A model generated the notes under the pieces. The model had not been told where the DNA came from, searched no databases, and was given only the letters and a program-made list of their open reading frames with translations. 39,859 nucleotides of DNA from Reticulitermes lucifugus. Its lineage: Eukaryota; Arthropoda; Insecta; Blattodea; Rhinotermitidae. The number at the start of each line of letters is the position of its first letter. The stretch's first letter is position 1. Below, piece by piece: positions 38,501-39,859 of this stretch. The stretch is taken from the NCBI GenBank assembly GCA_026260175.1, contig JAKCWW010002752.1, forward strand, positions 14,014 to 53,872. Direction: 5' to 3'. The position numbers and the translations under genes are program-made.

Positions 38501-38947
38501 TGATCACTACAGGGCAGATAACTATACTACTCACAACAATGTACATACCACACACTCTGTCCAGAAAATATGAAATATTGGTTGATGAATTAAATGCCAA
38601 TCTCCTTGTTTAGGAAGGATGTCCTTGCTGAAGGAAATGAAGGATGCTTCAACATAAACAGATTTGACAGCCCTTCCATATGATCTTCTCCATTCAGTAG
38701 GATCTTGAGGCAATGCCTCCACCAAGGAAGACTCTAAACTTGAAAATAGAGCTGCATCACCTGCACCTACAACAAATTAGCAATAATATCACGCTTAGTA
38801 TTTCTTGTTATTTCTGAACGTAACCTCTTTTACGAACGTACAAGTAAAATACACGTATGACATAAAATTAGTGTACTTACATGTTATTATTGGTTTGCAG
38901 TCCATAATACAAAATTCTTCAACTGCTGTAATATCATTGCCATTCAT
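5402..38947 (-). CDS. TRAPPC10: TRAPPC10, trafficking protein particle complex subunit 10 (20 coding exons, complete)
   Basis: This gene encodes the TRAPP II-specific subunit (yeast Trs130 relative) that helps the complex tether vesicles and act on Rab GTPases at the Golgi. Exons run right to left and join in frame to 1191 residues; human TRAPPC10 is about 1259. Conserved blocks in order: EWRRSYGRA (res ~52), NKLLPRTTVLDKIRSDF (~140), GWSFCQYF (~214), ALVQYDELDALF (~242), RSYLFSRQC (~304), PPGAVACWVFLCCLEVL (~348), LKEALSS (~440), IGRIRSARMIGRDLAAFY (~470), LDYKQDKSLSSAS (~695), HKVTLQCPW (~896), MWAVCGR (~1085), GGFLPLPLVRL (~1118) and PRLEPFSPGQVYNSS near the C-terminus. The first two thirds are helical repeat-like; the last third matches the beta-rich C-terminal region of the family. 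No signal peptide or membrane segment is seen, as expected for a peripheral cytosolic protein. The family identity is sure; exon 1's start and the exon 16 donor are the least certain points. Confidence 0.95.
5862..5910 (+). repeat. Purine-rich A/G tract with GAAA units
   Basis: About 49 bp of almost pure A and G with GAAA and AAGA repeats. Intron 19. Confidence 0.8.
6258..6560 (-). mobile_element. tRNA-derived SINE (same family, minus)
   Basis: The reverse complement carries an A-box-like TGGTCTAGGGACTAAG and a B-box-like TTTCGAACAC, then the body shared with 26690-26880 (tgaccactcacctcattcta, ggttaagaatg). Intron 19. Confidence 0.65.
7445..7579 (-). CDS. TRAPPC10: TRAPPC10 exon 19
   Basis: Acceptor tttgtgcag, donor gtatgt. 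Codes for VISLDTVDKQNVTMDVMPL then IGGFLPLPLVRLSKYIP, matching VHMEVMPLFAGYLPLPDVRL of vertebrates. Phase 1 in and out. Confidence 0.94.
7831..8010. repeat. KMEA-family repeat, inverted pair
   Basis: Minus copy 7831-7944 reads KMETVGSSEILVPINKMAWC, then LYSHCCENFKP. Immediately right of it, about 7955-8010, a plus-oriented copy starts (gaggcagcagattcctcc). Intron 18. Confidence 0.6.
9381..9461 (-). repeat. KMEA-family repeat (minus)
   Basis: Reads PENGGSHLTRYQTTYCYIPD then GLSLNEG, a diverged copy. Intron 18. Confidence 0.5.
9698..9875 (-). CDS. TRAPPC10: TRAPPC10 exon 18
   Basis: Acceptor tctgttag, donor gtaagt. Codes for TLFVVKSRVEPMKGSEFCR, GTMCHLQLHVQRV, SLMYEVLADQTMWAVCGR. These align with TLYNVKAEIFPPSGMEYCR and LMYEVVDNSSNWAVCGK. 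Part of the TRAPPC10/Trs130 C-terminal domain. Phase 1 out. Confidence 0.94.
9976..10695 (+). mobile_element. Non-LTR retrotransposon 3' fragment (reverse transcriptase C-terminal part)
   Basis: Reads GMIDRLTEAGRHYGMEMNVE then KTKVMRISRQPS, followed in shifted frames by remnants of SMITNDARC, KKKTLFTSKLDL, a DWIGYIL / CRNCLLKHI block and WKLKEEALD. This is the C-terminal part of an endonuclease-reverse transcriptase of a type common in insects. Broken by several frameshifts and stops. Antisense to TRAPPC10 in intron 17. Same family as the fragment at the right window edge. Confidence 0.8.
11386..11448 (+). repeat. Compound microsatellite (AACC)n-(ACCC)n-(ACTC)n
   Basis: Successive short runs accaacc, acccaccc and actcactc. 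It follows a region with looser aaccaac spacing from 11318. Intron 17. Confidence 0.85.
11473..11720 (-). mobile_element. Retrotransposon-derived repeat, minus copy
   Basis: Similar to 12435-12600 (catggaacctgaaggttcat, then a 'ccctgttctaagccaaatcaatcc' type stretch). Strongly diverged. Lies just downstream of exon 17 in intron 17. Confidence 0.45.
11749..11931 (-). CDS. TRAPPC10: TRAPPC10 exon 17
   Basis: Acceptor tttcttgcag (strong), donor gtacat. 61 codons from IVGKGMNVSFMWQLDV to RYNFDIIDYK; this corresponds to the beta-sandwich segment before the C-terminal domain, and YNFDIIDYK matches YTYEFKVENF. Phase 0 both ends. Confidence 0.92.
12435..12660 (-). mobile_element. Retrotransposon-derived repeat, minus copy
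   Basis: Shares the stretch catcctatttctttaagat and its flanks with 22310-22330, and the phrase tatggaacct..agtttcat with 11490-11510. Probably the 3' portion of the second non-LTR family. Intron 16. Confidence 0.5.
13328..14036. mobile_element. Tigger-like MITE with near-perfect terminal inverted repeats
   Basis: Left end CAGGTAGACCTTGTTTTAT and its exact reverse complement at the right end, flanked by TA on both sides (13326-13327, 14037-14038). The end resembles the Tigger-type consensus as I recall it (CAGG.A.ACCT.GTTTTAT). The 709-bp interior has no ORF. Intron 16. Confidence 0.7.
14115..14680 (+). mobile_element. Jockey-like non-LTR retrotransposon fragment
   Basis: Remnants in order: KLLGLQIDNHLKWKNH, IPKLRGVCYVLGLMFHISN, MKYGIILEG, QKKTVRIMAEAKPG, NLSCFQNSTHNAGIITFN, KRYLHTP. 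These match the thumb and C-terminal region of Jockey-type reverse transcriptases. At least one frameshift near 14180 breaks it. Intron 16. Confidence 0.78.
14808..14850 (-). ncRNA. Hammerhead-ribozyme-like motif B
   Basis: On the minus strand: stem I CCTCC (14850-14846), core CTGAGGA (14845-14839), an extra T (14838), stem II GGCC/GGCC with 7-nt loop (14837-14823), GAAA (14822-14819), palindrome CATG (14818-14815), TA (14814-14813), then stem I return GGAGG (14812-14808). All type I hammerhead core positions are present, with an A at the cleavage site. It is sense to TRAPPC10, inside intron 16. Activity is inferred; the extra T after the core A is non-canonical. Confidence 0.6.
15091..15130 (+). 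ncRNA. Hammerhead-like motif C (decayed partner of B)
   Basis: Stem I TCC (15092-15094) with GGA (15128-15130), core CTGAGGA (15095-15101), extra T, stem II GGCC/GGCT (one wobble), GAAA (15118-15121), CATG, then AA where the other copies have TA. The lost T pairing with the last A of GAAA predicts an inactive copy. Lies in the right arm of the fold-back element, opposite motif B. Confidence 0.5.
15715..15720 (-). promoter_or_regulatory. GC splice donor of TRAPPC10 intron 16
   Basis: Reads CTG then gcaagt. It is the second GC donor in a row; the adjoining GT (gtttca, one codon away) is in the wrong phase for exon 17. Confidence 0.72.
15721..15951 (-). CDS. TRAPPC10: TRAPPC10 exon 16, GC donor
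   Basis: Acceptor tcttacag. 77 codons from VTLQCPWMPQEKNITLHF to LGSLNPTNGQKL. The only phase-0 end that keeps the conserved LNPTNGQ segment and joins exon 17 (IVGKGMNVSFMWQL, vertebrate SKQSVFFVWEL) is CTG before gcaagt, again a GC donor. A GT donor inside the exon (gtcagg after QD) is also phase 0 but would drop 15 residues. Confidence 0.83.
15952..16808 (-). other. TRAPPC10 intron 15 (GC-AG)
   Basis: AT-rich, no recognised element. Begins with the GC donor gcaagt and ends in tcttacag. Confidence 0.8.
16803..16808 (-). promoter_or_regulatory. GC splice donor of TRAPPC10 intron 15
   Basis: Reads AAA then gcaagt, which matches the usual GC-AG donor consensus. It is required by the reading frame and by conservation across the exon 15/16 junction. 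Confidence 0.8.
16809..16994 (-). CDS. TRAPPC10: TRAPPC10 exon 15, GC donor
   Basis: Acceptor ccttacag. 62 codons from ETHLKLRTSRGLQMQ to AGTIEHK. To join exon 16 in frame as TIEHK-VTLQCPW (vertebrate TTDHK-VSIDCPW), the exon must end at AAA before gcaagt, a GC donor. The nearby GT (gtaact) would shift the frame. Phase 0 both ends. Confidence 0.88.
17146..17223 (-). repeat. KMEA-family repeat (minus)
   Basis: Reads TLNMEAAVSCKTLIPLYQTT then WYYIAE. Intron 14, near exon 15. Confidence 0.6.
17757..18200 (+). mobile_element. Non-LTR retrotransposon fragment, second family (copy 1)
   Basis: Decayed peptide path NRVL..IFG, KVHSVDLHKLYSMANIIRMIK, WMGHV, then GLNWPMM/ DQWRILVMNFCLP, in shifted frames. 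I recognise this as the 3' end of an insect endonuclease-reverse transcriptase with a GHVARMGE-like block. Intron 14. Confidence 0.7.
18741..18956 (-). CDS. TRAPPC10: TRAPPC10 exon 14
   Basis: Acceptor atgacaag after a pyrimidine-rich run, donor gtacag. 72 codons from AQEKGLYRLGQLSL to CAGSYTITK, matching AKEPGTYTLRQLC and TVTTGHYTIKN of vertebrate TRAPPC10. The acceptor is slightly unusual but supported by continuity with exon 13. Phase 0 both ends. Confidence 0.9.
19060..19268 (-). mobile_element. tRNA-derived SINE (minus)
   Basis: On the minus strand a tRNA-like head ends in the B-box GGTTTGATTCCCAGCC, a close match to GGTTCGANTCC; the A-box is degraded. Intron 13, beside the solo hammerhead element. 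Confidence 0.6.
19310..19400 (-). repeat. Solo hammerhead-plus-tail element
   Basis: Contains motif D and its 51-nt tail ending at the box at 19310-19322. No inverted partner arm was found to either side, so it is a solo copy or a truncated element; its 5' extent to the right of 19400 is undefined. Confidence 0.55.
19357..19400 (-). ncRNA. Hammerhead-ribozyme-like motif D
   Basis: Minus strand: stem I CCCC (19400-19397), core CTGAAGA (19396-19390), extra T, a long stem II hairpin GGTGG/CCACC over TTTAAA (19388-19373), GAAA (19372-19369), palindrome TACGTA, TA, and GGGG (19360-19357). Stem II has a sequence unlike the other copies yet pairs perfectly. Sense to TRAPPC10, intron 13. A 51-nt tail follows, ending in a GTGCATTAGTTGG box. 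Confidence 0.62.
19782..19908 (-). CDS. TRAPPC10: TRAPPC10 exon 13 (short, no long ORF of its own)
   Basis: Acceptor attttag, donor gtatgc. Recovered by splice sites and phase. It completes the Arg codon of exon 12 and reads RTDSHGKYRKISNTPKGDFS, then SALLTENIILQPGSNEFVVK; the last part matches the vertebrate VTLEPGANQITFRTQAK. Phase 0 out. Confidence 0.88.
19909..21673 (-). other. TRAPPC10 intron 12
   Basis: Apart from the G11 run, I recognise no element or gene in it. Confidence 0.75.
20471..20481 (+). repeat. G11 homopolymer
   Basis: Eleven consecutive G followed by gaggagg; length may be uncertain because of sequencing. Intron 12. Confidence 0.85.
21674..21811 (-). CDS. TRAPPC10: TRAPPC10 exon 12
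   Basis: Acceptor ttgctag, donor gtaagg. Codes for RSSNEELKPANPALARLHM, then HLDYKQDKSLSSASIVSKN and PKQFLR, aligning with the vertebrate stretch ending CRNVHMLLRRQ. Phase 2 in and out. Confidence 0.9.
22250..22515 (-). mobile_element. Non-LTR retrotransposon fragment, second family (copy 5, minus)
   Basis: Minus-strand reading IGWRKLHNEEFGNLCPLPD, IMRTVNSRDMAHMGEKCTQ, then decay. Downstream it shares sequence with 12435-12660 (catcctatttctttaagat). Intron 11. Confidence 0.65.
23820..23966. repeat. 27-bp inverted repeat enclosing an assembly gap
   Basis: Arms 23820-23846 and 23940-23966 are exact reverse complements (core ATACACCAACTGGAT). The n-run 23847-23905 starts directly after the left arm. 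This is a small hairpin element or an assembly boundary inside the pogo-like element. Confidence 0.75.
23847..23905. other. Assembly gap
   Basis: A run of 59 n inside the hairpin in the pogo-like element; true size unknown. Confidence 0.99.
24400..24530. repeat. KMEA-family repeat, inverted pair (partial)
   Basis: The minus part gives YHIPEDCSLA, and the adjoining plus part gives LNIHCHEYLKTHL, corresponding to the end of the same peptide in the opposite orientation. A more GC-rich stretch follows to about 24720 with no recognised product. Intron 11. Confidence 0.5.
25090..25405 (-). CDS. TRAPPC10: TRAPPC10 exon 11, with Gln/Ser-rich insert
   Basis: Acceptor tatttcag, donor gtaggt; the largest exon (316 bp). 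The first half (FKIVSVEVNQNSNKVIIQDS, VEVTVVIESCLPKQILC) is a beta-rich segment like the vertebrate HVGGVLCVEIT region. The second half, residues about 635-674, is low complexity and rich in Gln, Ser and Lys, so probably a disordered loop. Phase 2 out (AT/C Ile codon). Confidence 0.9.
25406..26071 (-). other. TRAPPC10 intron 10
   Basis: No recognised element; an open plus frame at 25616-25858 has no known motif. Confidence 0.75.
26072..26178 (-). CDS. TRAPPC10: TRAPPC10 exon 10
   Basis: Acceptor tttgtag, donor gtaaaa. Codes for FIKTSAVIASAPELDLPTR to LEELQTG, matching the vertebrate region after the helical solenoid. Completes the Arg codon from exon 9; phase 1 out. Confidence 0.88.
26556..26882 (+). 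mobile_element. tRNA-derived SINE
   Basis: The head has an A-box-like TGGTTAGTGTAGTCAG and a B-box-like GGTTTGATTGC 50 bp downstream. The body (gaccactcacccgcatctag, ggttaagaatg, tggcatgcacaaggacaac) recurs inverted at 6258-6560, confirming a dispersed element. Intron 9. Confidence 0.68.
27708..27940 (-). CDS. TRAPPC10: TRAPPC10 exon 9
   Basis: Acceptor tttctcag, donor gtaggt. Codes for ELAELAMGTYKHIGRIRSAR, then a TPR-like helical stretch (AAFYLQLGEMQKAAVFLADA, HLELADCYREM). Phase 0 in, phase 2 out (AG/G Arg codon). Confidence 0.94.
28135..28203 (+). repeat. KMEA-family repeat (plus)
   Basis: Reads QTTQHHIPEDYNMNLHYHEH then LTP. Intron 8. Confidence 0.55.
28644..28829 (-). CDS. TRAPPC10: TRAPPC10 exon 8
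   Basis: Acceptor gttttcag, donor gtaatt. 62 codons, LRDLGQLCGLMPG to FKKHYL, including DKLKEALSSKEAFKKHYL, which aligns with KLKEALSSVEAFEKHYL of vertebrates. Phase 0 at both ends. Confidence 0.93.
29409..29625. repeat. KMEA-family repeat, inverted pair
   Basis: Minus copy 29409-29489 reads TQPVTQHRIPEDLYLQQHHS then ENLESHI. A plus copy at about 29570-29625 reads NTASHSEDLHLHLRA. Intron 7. Confidence 0.58.
29618..29692 (-). mobile_element. tRNA-like SINE head (minus)
   Basis: Minus strand: A-box-like GTGGTGAGGCAGTTTAAGGC and B-box-like GGGTTTAATTTCC at tRNA-like spacing. Only the head is recognisable. Intron 7. Confidence 0.5.
29902..30108 (-). CDS. TRAPPC10: TRAPPC10 exon 7
   Basis: Acceptor gtttcag, donor gtgaga. 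69 codons in phase 0 at both ends, from IAQRSLPFLHNC to WAYARDK, with PPGAVACWVFLCCLEVL matching the vertebrate PPGALDCWVFLSCLEVL. Confidence 0.94.
30109..31335 (-). other. TRAPPC10 intron 6
   Basis: Contains the purine/(AAAT)n tract at 31068-31196. The rest is unassigned AT-rich sequence. Confidence 0.75.
31068..31196 (+). repeat. Purine tract ending in (AAAT)n
   Basis: Over 100 bp of A/G-rich sequence with GAAG/GAAA units, ending in aataaataaataaataaat. The opposite strand is a long pyrimidine tract lying in the sense strand of intron 6. Confidence 0.85.
31336..31523 (-). CDS. TRAPPC10: TRAPPC10 exon 6
   Basis: Acceptor tgtgcag, donor gtaaga. Starts TPEWLSNFQCPF and ends FKPWE, with the conserved LLEFRSYLFSRQC block in between. 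Phase 1 in, phase 0 out. Confidence 0.94.
31680..31800 (+). repeat. KMEA-related repeat (plus, diverged)
   Basis: Contains ttcagaagctggattcacct and a frame LNMEA followed by SAFQML after a stop, like the NMEA.S.EML part of the family. Occupies much of the short intron 5. Confidence 0.4.
31892..32003 (-). CDS. TRAPPC10: TRAPPC10 exon 5
   Basis: Acceptor atttgcag, donor gtaagg. Codes for EEMAFVLEMLGLYEEALVQ followed by YDELDALFTQFVLN, one of the best conserved stretches of the family. Ends in phase 1 (Gly/Glu codon split). Confidence 0.94.
32104..33197 (-). mobile_element. pogo/Tigger-like DNA transposon, degenerate
   Basis: Bounded by TA dinucleotides (32102-32103, 33198-33199) and inverted ends CAGTGAAATGCTCTTAAGAC / CAGTGAGACCCTCTTAAGAC. 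Minus-strand ATG at 32612 starts MAATSKSGTKCKLLSVQENV, like the N-terminal helix-turn-helix of pogo-family transposases, then breaks down. Non-autonomous remnant in intron 4. Confidence 0.68.
33268..33470 (+). mobile_element. tRNA-derived SINE
   Basis: Head GAGCAGCACAGTCAATACAG with B-box-like GTGTTTGATTTATGG about 55 bp later, then a body with gaccact-free but similar layout (gtacctgggtgtaatgcc). Intron 4, next to exon 4. Confidence 0.5.
33543..33738 (-). CDS. TRAPPC10: TRAPPC10 exon 4
   Basis: Acceptor atattgtag, donor gtgatt (a weak donor, but CAG precedes it). Codes for CLSVINPIRS through GWSFCQYFLLQ, matching the vertebrate segment with the RERR and GWSFC blocks. Ends in phase 0. Confidence 0.92.
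33913..33955 (-). ncRNA. Hammerhead-ribozyme-like motif E
   Basis: Minus strand: CCCC (33955-33952), CTGAAGA (33951-33945), extra T, stem II GGTTC/GAGCT (two wobbles), GAAA (33928-33925), CATATA, TA, GGGG (33916-33913). Sits in the left arm of the large fold-back element in intron 3, sense to TRAPPC10. The tail to the terminal box is 42 nt. Confidence 0.55.
34494..34536 (+). ncRNA. Hammerhead-like motif F (partner of E)
   Basis: CCCC (34494-34497), CTGAAGA (34498-34504), extra T, stem II GGCTC/GAGAT (one mismatch), GAAA (34521-34524), perfect palindrome CATATG, TA, then CAGG. Stem I pairs in only two of four positions, so this copy looks weaker than E. Confidence 0.5.
34638..34740 (+). mobile_element. 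Non-LTR retrotransposon fragment, second family (short copy 4)
   Basis: Reads FENNAMRGIFGPRTEKVTEA then RRKL before a stop, matching the FGPKR block of the family. Lies directly beside the large fold-back element in intron 3. Confidence 0.55.
35337..35449. repeat. 113-bp near-perfect palindrome
   Basis: Arms 35337-35390 and 35396-35449 are exact reverse complements over 54 bp with a 5-nt centre (tgtag). Each arm ends outward in the box GTGCATTAGTTGGTC that terminates the hammerhead-bearing elements. The centre TGTA-GGG corresponds to their predicted cleavage site, so the arms look like two post-cleavage tails joined head to head. Weaker complementarity continues a few bases beyond. Intron 3. 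Confidence 0.9.
35846..36095 (+). mobile_element. Non-LTR retrotransposon fragment, second family (copy 3)
   Basis: Shares the terminal block with copies 1 and 2 at DNA level (gcagagatgggaagatatta; then gggatcagtggcaggctttt). Heavily decayed. Intron 3. Confidence 0.6.
36147..36640. repeat. Dispersed copies of a ttttcctgcatttaag unit
   Basis: Three near-copies: around 36157 (gattttcctgcatttcagg), 36238 (gggttttcctgcatttaag) and 36621 (ggttttcctcaatttaagg). Possibly ends of a decayed DNA transposon; no matching inverted end identified. Intron 3, near exon 3. Confidence 0.45.
36698..36891 (-). CDS. TRAPPC10: TRAPPC10 exon 3
   Basis: Acceptor ttttcag, donor gtaaat. Codes for DVYKTSVREEIEAWLKTL through KLGDR, with the family block TNKLLPRTTVLDKIRSDF. 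Ends in phase 2, splitting an Arg codon (AG/A) that is completed by exon 4. Confidence 0.93.
36892..38548 (-). other. TRAPPC10 intron 2
   Basis: Contains the retrotransposon fragment at 37262-37580. A plus frame at 37036-37090 includes AYVDDIS, reminiscent of a reverse transcriptase YxDD box, but too little surrounds it to assign. Confidence 0.7.
37262..37580 (+). mobile_element. Non-LTR retrotransposon fragment, second family (copy 2)
   Basis: Reads NRVLVRIFGSKREEVTGT, ELHNLYS, PNIIRVIISRRVK, EMRNAYGSLVGKPN with stops between. Same family as 17757-18200. Intron 2. Confidence 0.68.
38549..38766 (-). CDS. TRAPPC10: TRAPPC10 exon 2
   Basis: Acceptor gttgtag and donor gtatgt. Codes for residues 23-95, including PTEWRRSYGRA and FHIFWTEC, both matching the TRAPPC10 N-terminal region. 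Completes the split Cys codon from exon 1 and ends in phase 0. The upstream intron is only 114 bp, the shortest in the gene. Confidence 0.93.
38881..38947 (-). CDS. TRAPPC10: TRAPPC10 exon 1 (start codon)
   Basis: Codes for residues 1-22 and ends in phase 1 at the donor gtaagt. The ATG at 38947 is the first in frame after an in-frame TGA (38999-39001). A second ATG at 38905 aligns with the vertebrate block MENKPIVTC (here MDCKPIITC), so translation could also begin there. No upstream intron or UTR exon could be established. Confidence 0.8.
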
Positions 38948-39502
38948 TTCCTCCACACTGGGCACAAGCCTACTTTTCGAAAATTCTCCCTCCACACGTC
39001 ATTTTTATCATAGTCTGCTCGGTTCTTCATGTCATGCCAAACTGGGCATCATAATTAATATAATATCATTACTGTACAATTGACAGATATCAATTCTGAG
39101 AATCCAATTATTAGTGTTAGTTCTTGTTACAAAACACAACACCCCTACTGGGCTAACATCCTAATCGAACTGTTGACCAGGCGTTAACGTTACGTGCCCC
39201 ATCTTGAAACAACATCGATTTGAAGGATCGATTGCTATGGTATCCAAACTGATTACAGAGAATTTCCTCCGTGCAATATAAATTTCCCGCAAAAGTGTGC
39301 GCTTAAAAATTAAGAGTAGGCAGGGGTGGGACGAGAAAAACAAATAGTGAACGACTTAGATCAAAAGTGAAATTCTTGTATGTGGATCAGCCTAGGCAAT
39401 ATACTACTACCTCCAGAATAAAGTTCTGAAAACAAATTCTACCGAACCTATTAACCTAGCAGACATTACGATAAATAACAGATGGTATAAATATTCTCCG
39501 AG

Positions 39503-39544
39503 AGATGGCAGATCGTACTAGCGTAATCCGTTTCTGCCATCTAG
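39503..39544. promoter_or_regulatory. Inverted pair of AGATGGCAG motifs upstream of TRAPPC10
   Basis: AGATGGCAG at 39503-39511 (+) and CTAGATGGCAG at 39534-39544 (-). The second fits the degenerate CTCF core CYAGRKGGCRS at every position. About 560-600 bp upstream of the start codon. Binding is inference only. Confidence 0.3.
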
Positions 39545-39682
39545 CGCAGATATTTTATTCTAACAAAATTAATTTAAATTAATTCAACAGTTTTACTGAC
39601 TTCCTCACAGAAAACTATTTTTGCGAGGCGCTATGAGTTGCCACATAGTTGCCAGTGCACTGCTGGAGCTTTTGTGTACCAC

Positions 39683-39710
39683 AATGGAGTACTGTATGCA
39701 GTACTCCATT
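39683..39710. repeat. Perfect 12-bp hairpin
   Basis: Stem AATGGAGTACTG (39683-39694) and CAGTACTCCATT (39699-39710) around tatg. It lies between the retrotransposon 3' end and TRAPPC10, possibly part of the retrotransposon tail. Confidence 0.85.
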
Positions 39711-39764
39711 TTAAGGCTTGTTAAAATATTTATTACGATATTTTCATGATAAATTTAGATTCAT

Positions 39765-39857
39765 TCATTCTGTAGTCTGTCTTACGACAGGTTCGCAGCC
39801 TCTTCCAAAGCGAGTTCTCCATAAGGTGCGATCTAGTGCTTCCTCTTTCAATTTCCA
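39765..39857 (-). mobile_element. Non-LTR retrotransposon ORF 3' end (partial, runs off window)
   Basis: An open minus-strand frame from the window edge to TGA (39767-39765) reads WKLKEEALDRTLWRTRFGRG then CEPVVRQTTE. It is the undisrupted C-terminus of the element family seen at 9976-10695. It lies upstream of TRAPPC10 in the same orientation; the rest is outside the window. Confidence 0.8.
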
Positions 39858-39859
39858 GT

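Larger units (their letters stand above)
38948..39764. other. 5' flank of TRAPPC10
   Basis: No ORF or RNA gene seen. Contains the presumed promoter and 5' UTR, two ATCGATT-like words near 39213 and 39227, the AGATGGCAG pair and the hairpin. No convincing TATA box or initiator could be assigned. Confidence 0.5.

Noticed and set aside
38948..38995. Start of TRAPPC10 at the GTG at 38995
   Set aside because: GTG is not a normal eukaryotic initiator, and in-frame ATGs lie at 38947 and 38905.
1..39859. CRISPR arrays, bacterial operons, or a viral insertion
   Set aside because: No regular direct-repeat arrays, no ribosome-binding-site-led ORF clusters and no viral proteins; the window is ordinary insect nuclear DNA apart from the elements listed.

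Overview
This is an insect nuclear window. It is AT-rich and intron-dominated, with one single n (19491), an assembly gap (23847-23905) and dense decayed retroelements. Several repeat-encoded peptides are of kinds I associate with cockroach and termite genomes: a non-LTR retrotransposon C-terminus with WRTRFGRG, a Jockey-type fragment with LLGLQIDNH, and a family reading roughly KMEAAGSSE...ENLKSH. Blattodea (cockroach or termite) is therefore the best guess; this is inference from memory, not a search.

One host gene fills the window. It lies on the minus strand from about 38947 (start) to 5402 (stop) and encodes TRAPPC10, a large subunit of the TRAPP II tethering complex that acts on Rab GTPases at the Golgi. 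I resolved 20 coding exons whose phases join without a break into 1191 codons plus a TGA stop. Exons 13 and 20 carry no long ORF of their own and were found by splice sites and conservation. Two consecutive introns (15 and 16) need GC-AG splicing with the same donor, gcaagt. The only canonical poly(A) signal seen downstream of the stop is at 4231-4236.

The introns hold non-LTR retrotransposon fragments of at least three families, tRNA-derived SINEs, three pogo/Tigger-like DNA transposons, copies of the KMEA-family repeat (often as inverted pairs), and a set of fold-back elements.

The most interesting signal is a family of hammerhead-ribozyme-like motifs, six copies, four of them as pairs inside inverted repeats. 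Each has CTGANGA, a stem II hairpin, GAAA, a short palindrome for stem III, normally T-A or T-T at the cleavage position, and complementary stem I flanks. Stem I and stem II differ between copies but keep pairing, which is covariation. In three groups of copies the predicted cleavage site is followed by a 42-52 nt tail ending in a shared box near GTGCATTNGTTGG. A 113-bp near-perfect palindrome at 35337-35449 consists of two such tails joined head to head at the predicted cleavage point. This resembles hammerheads known from Penelope-like retroelements, but every copy carries an extra T after CTGANGA.

Left of 4231 is the 3' flank with little recognisable. Right of 38947 is the 5' flank, with an inverted pair of AGATGGCAG motifs, a perfect 12-bp hairpin, and the intact 3' end of a non-LTR retrotransposon ORF running off the window edge.
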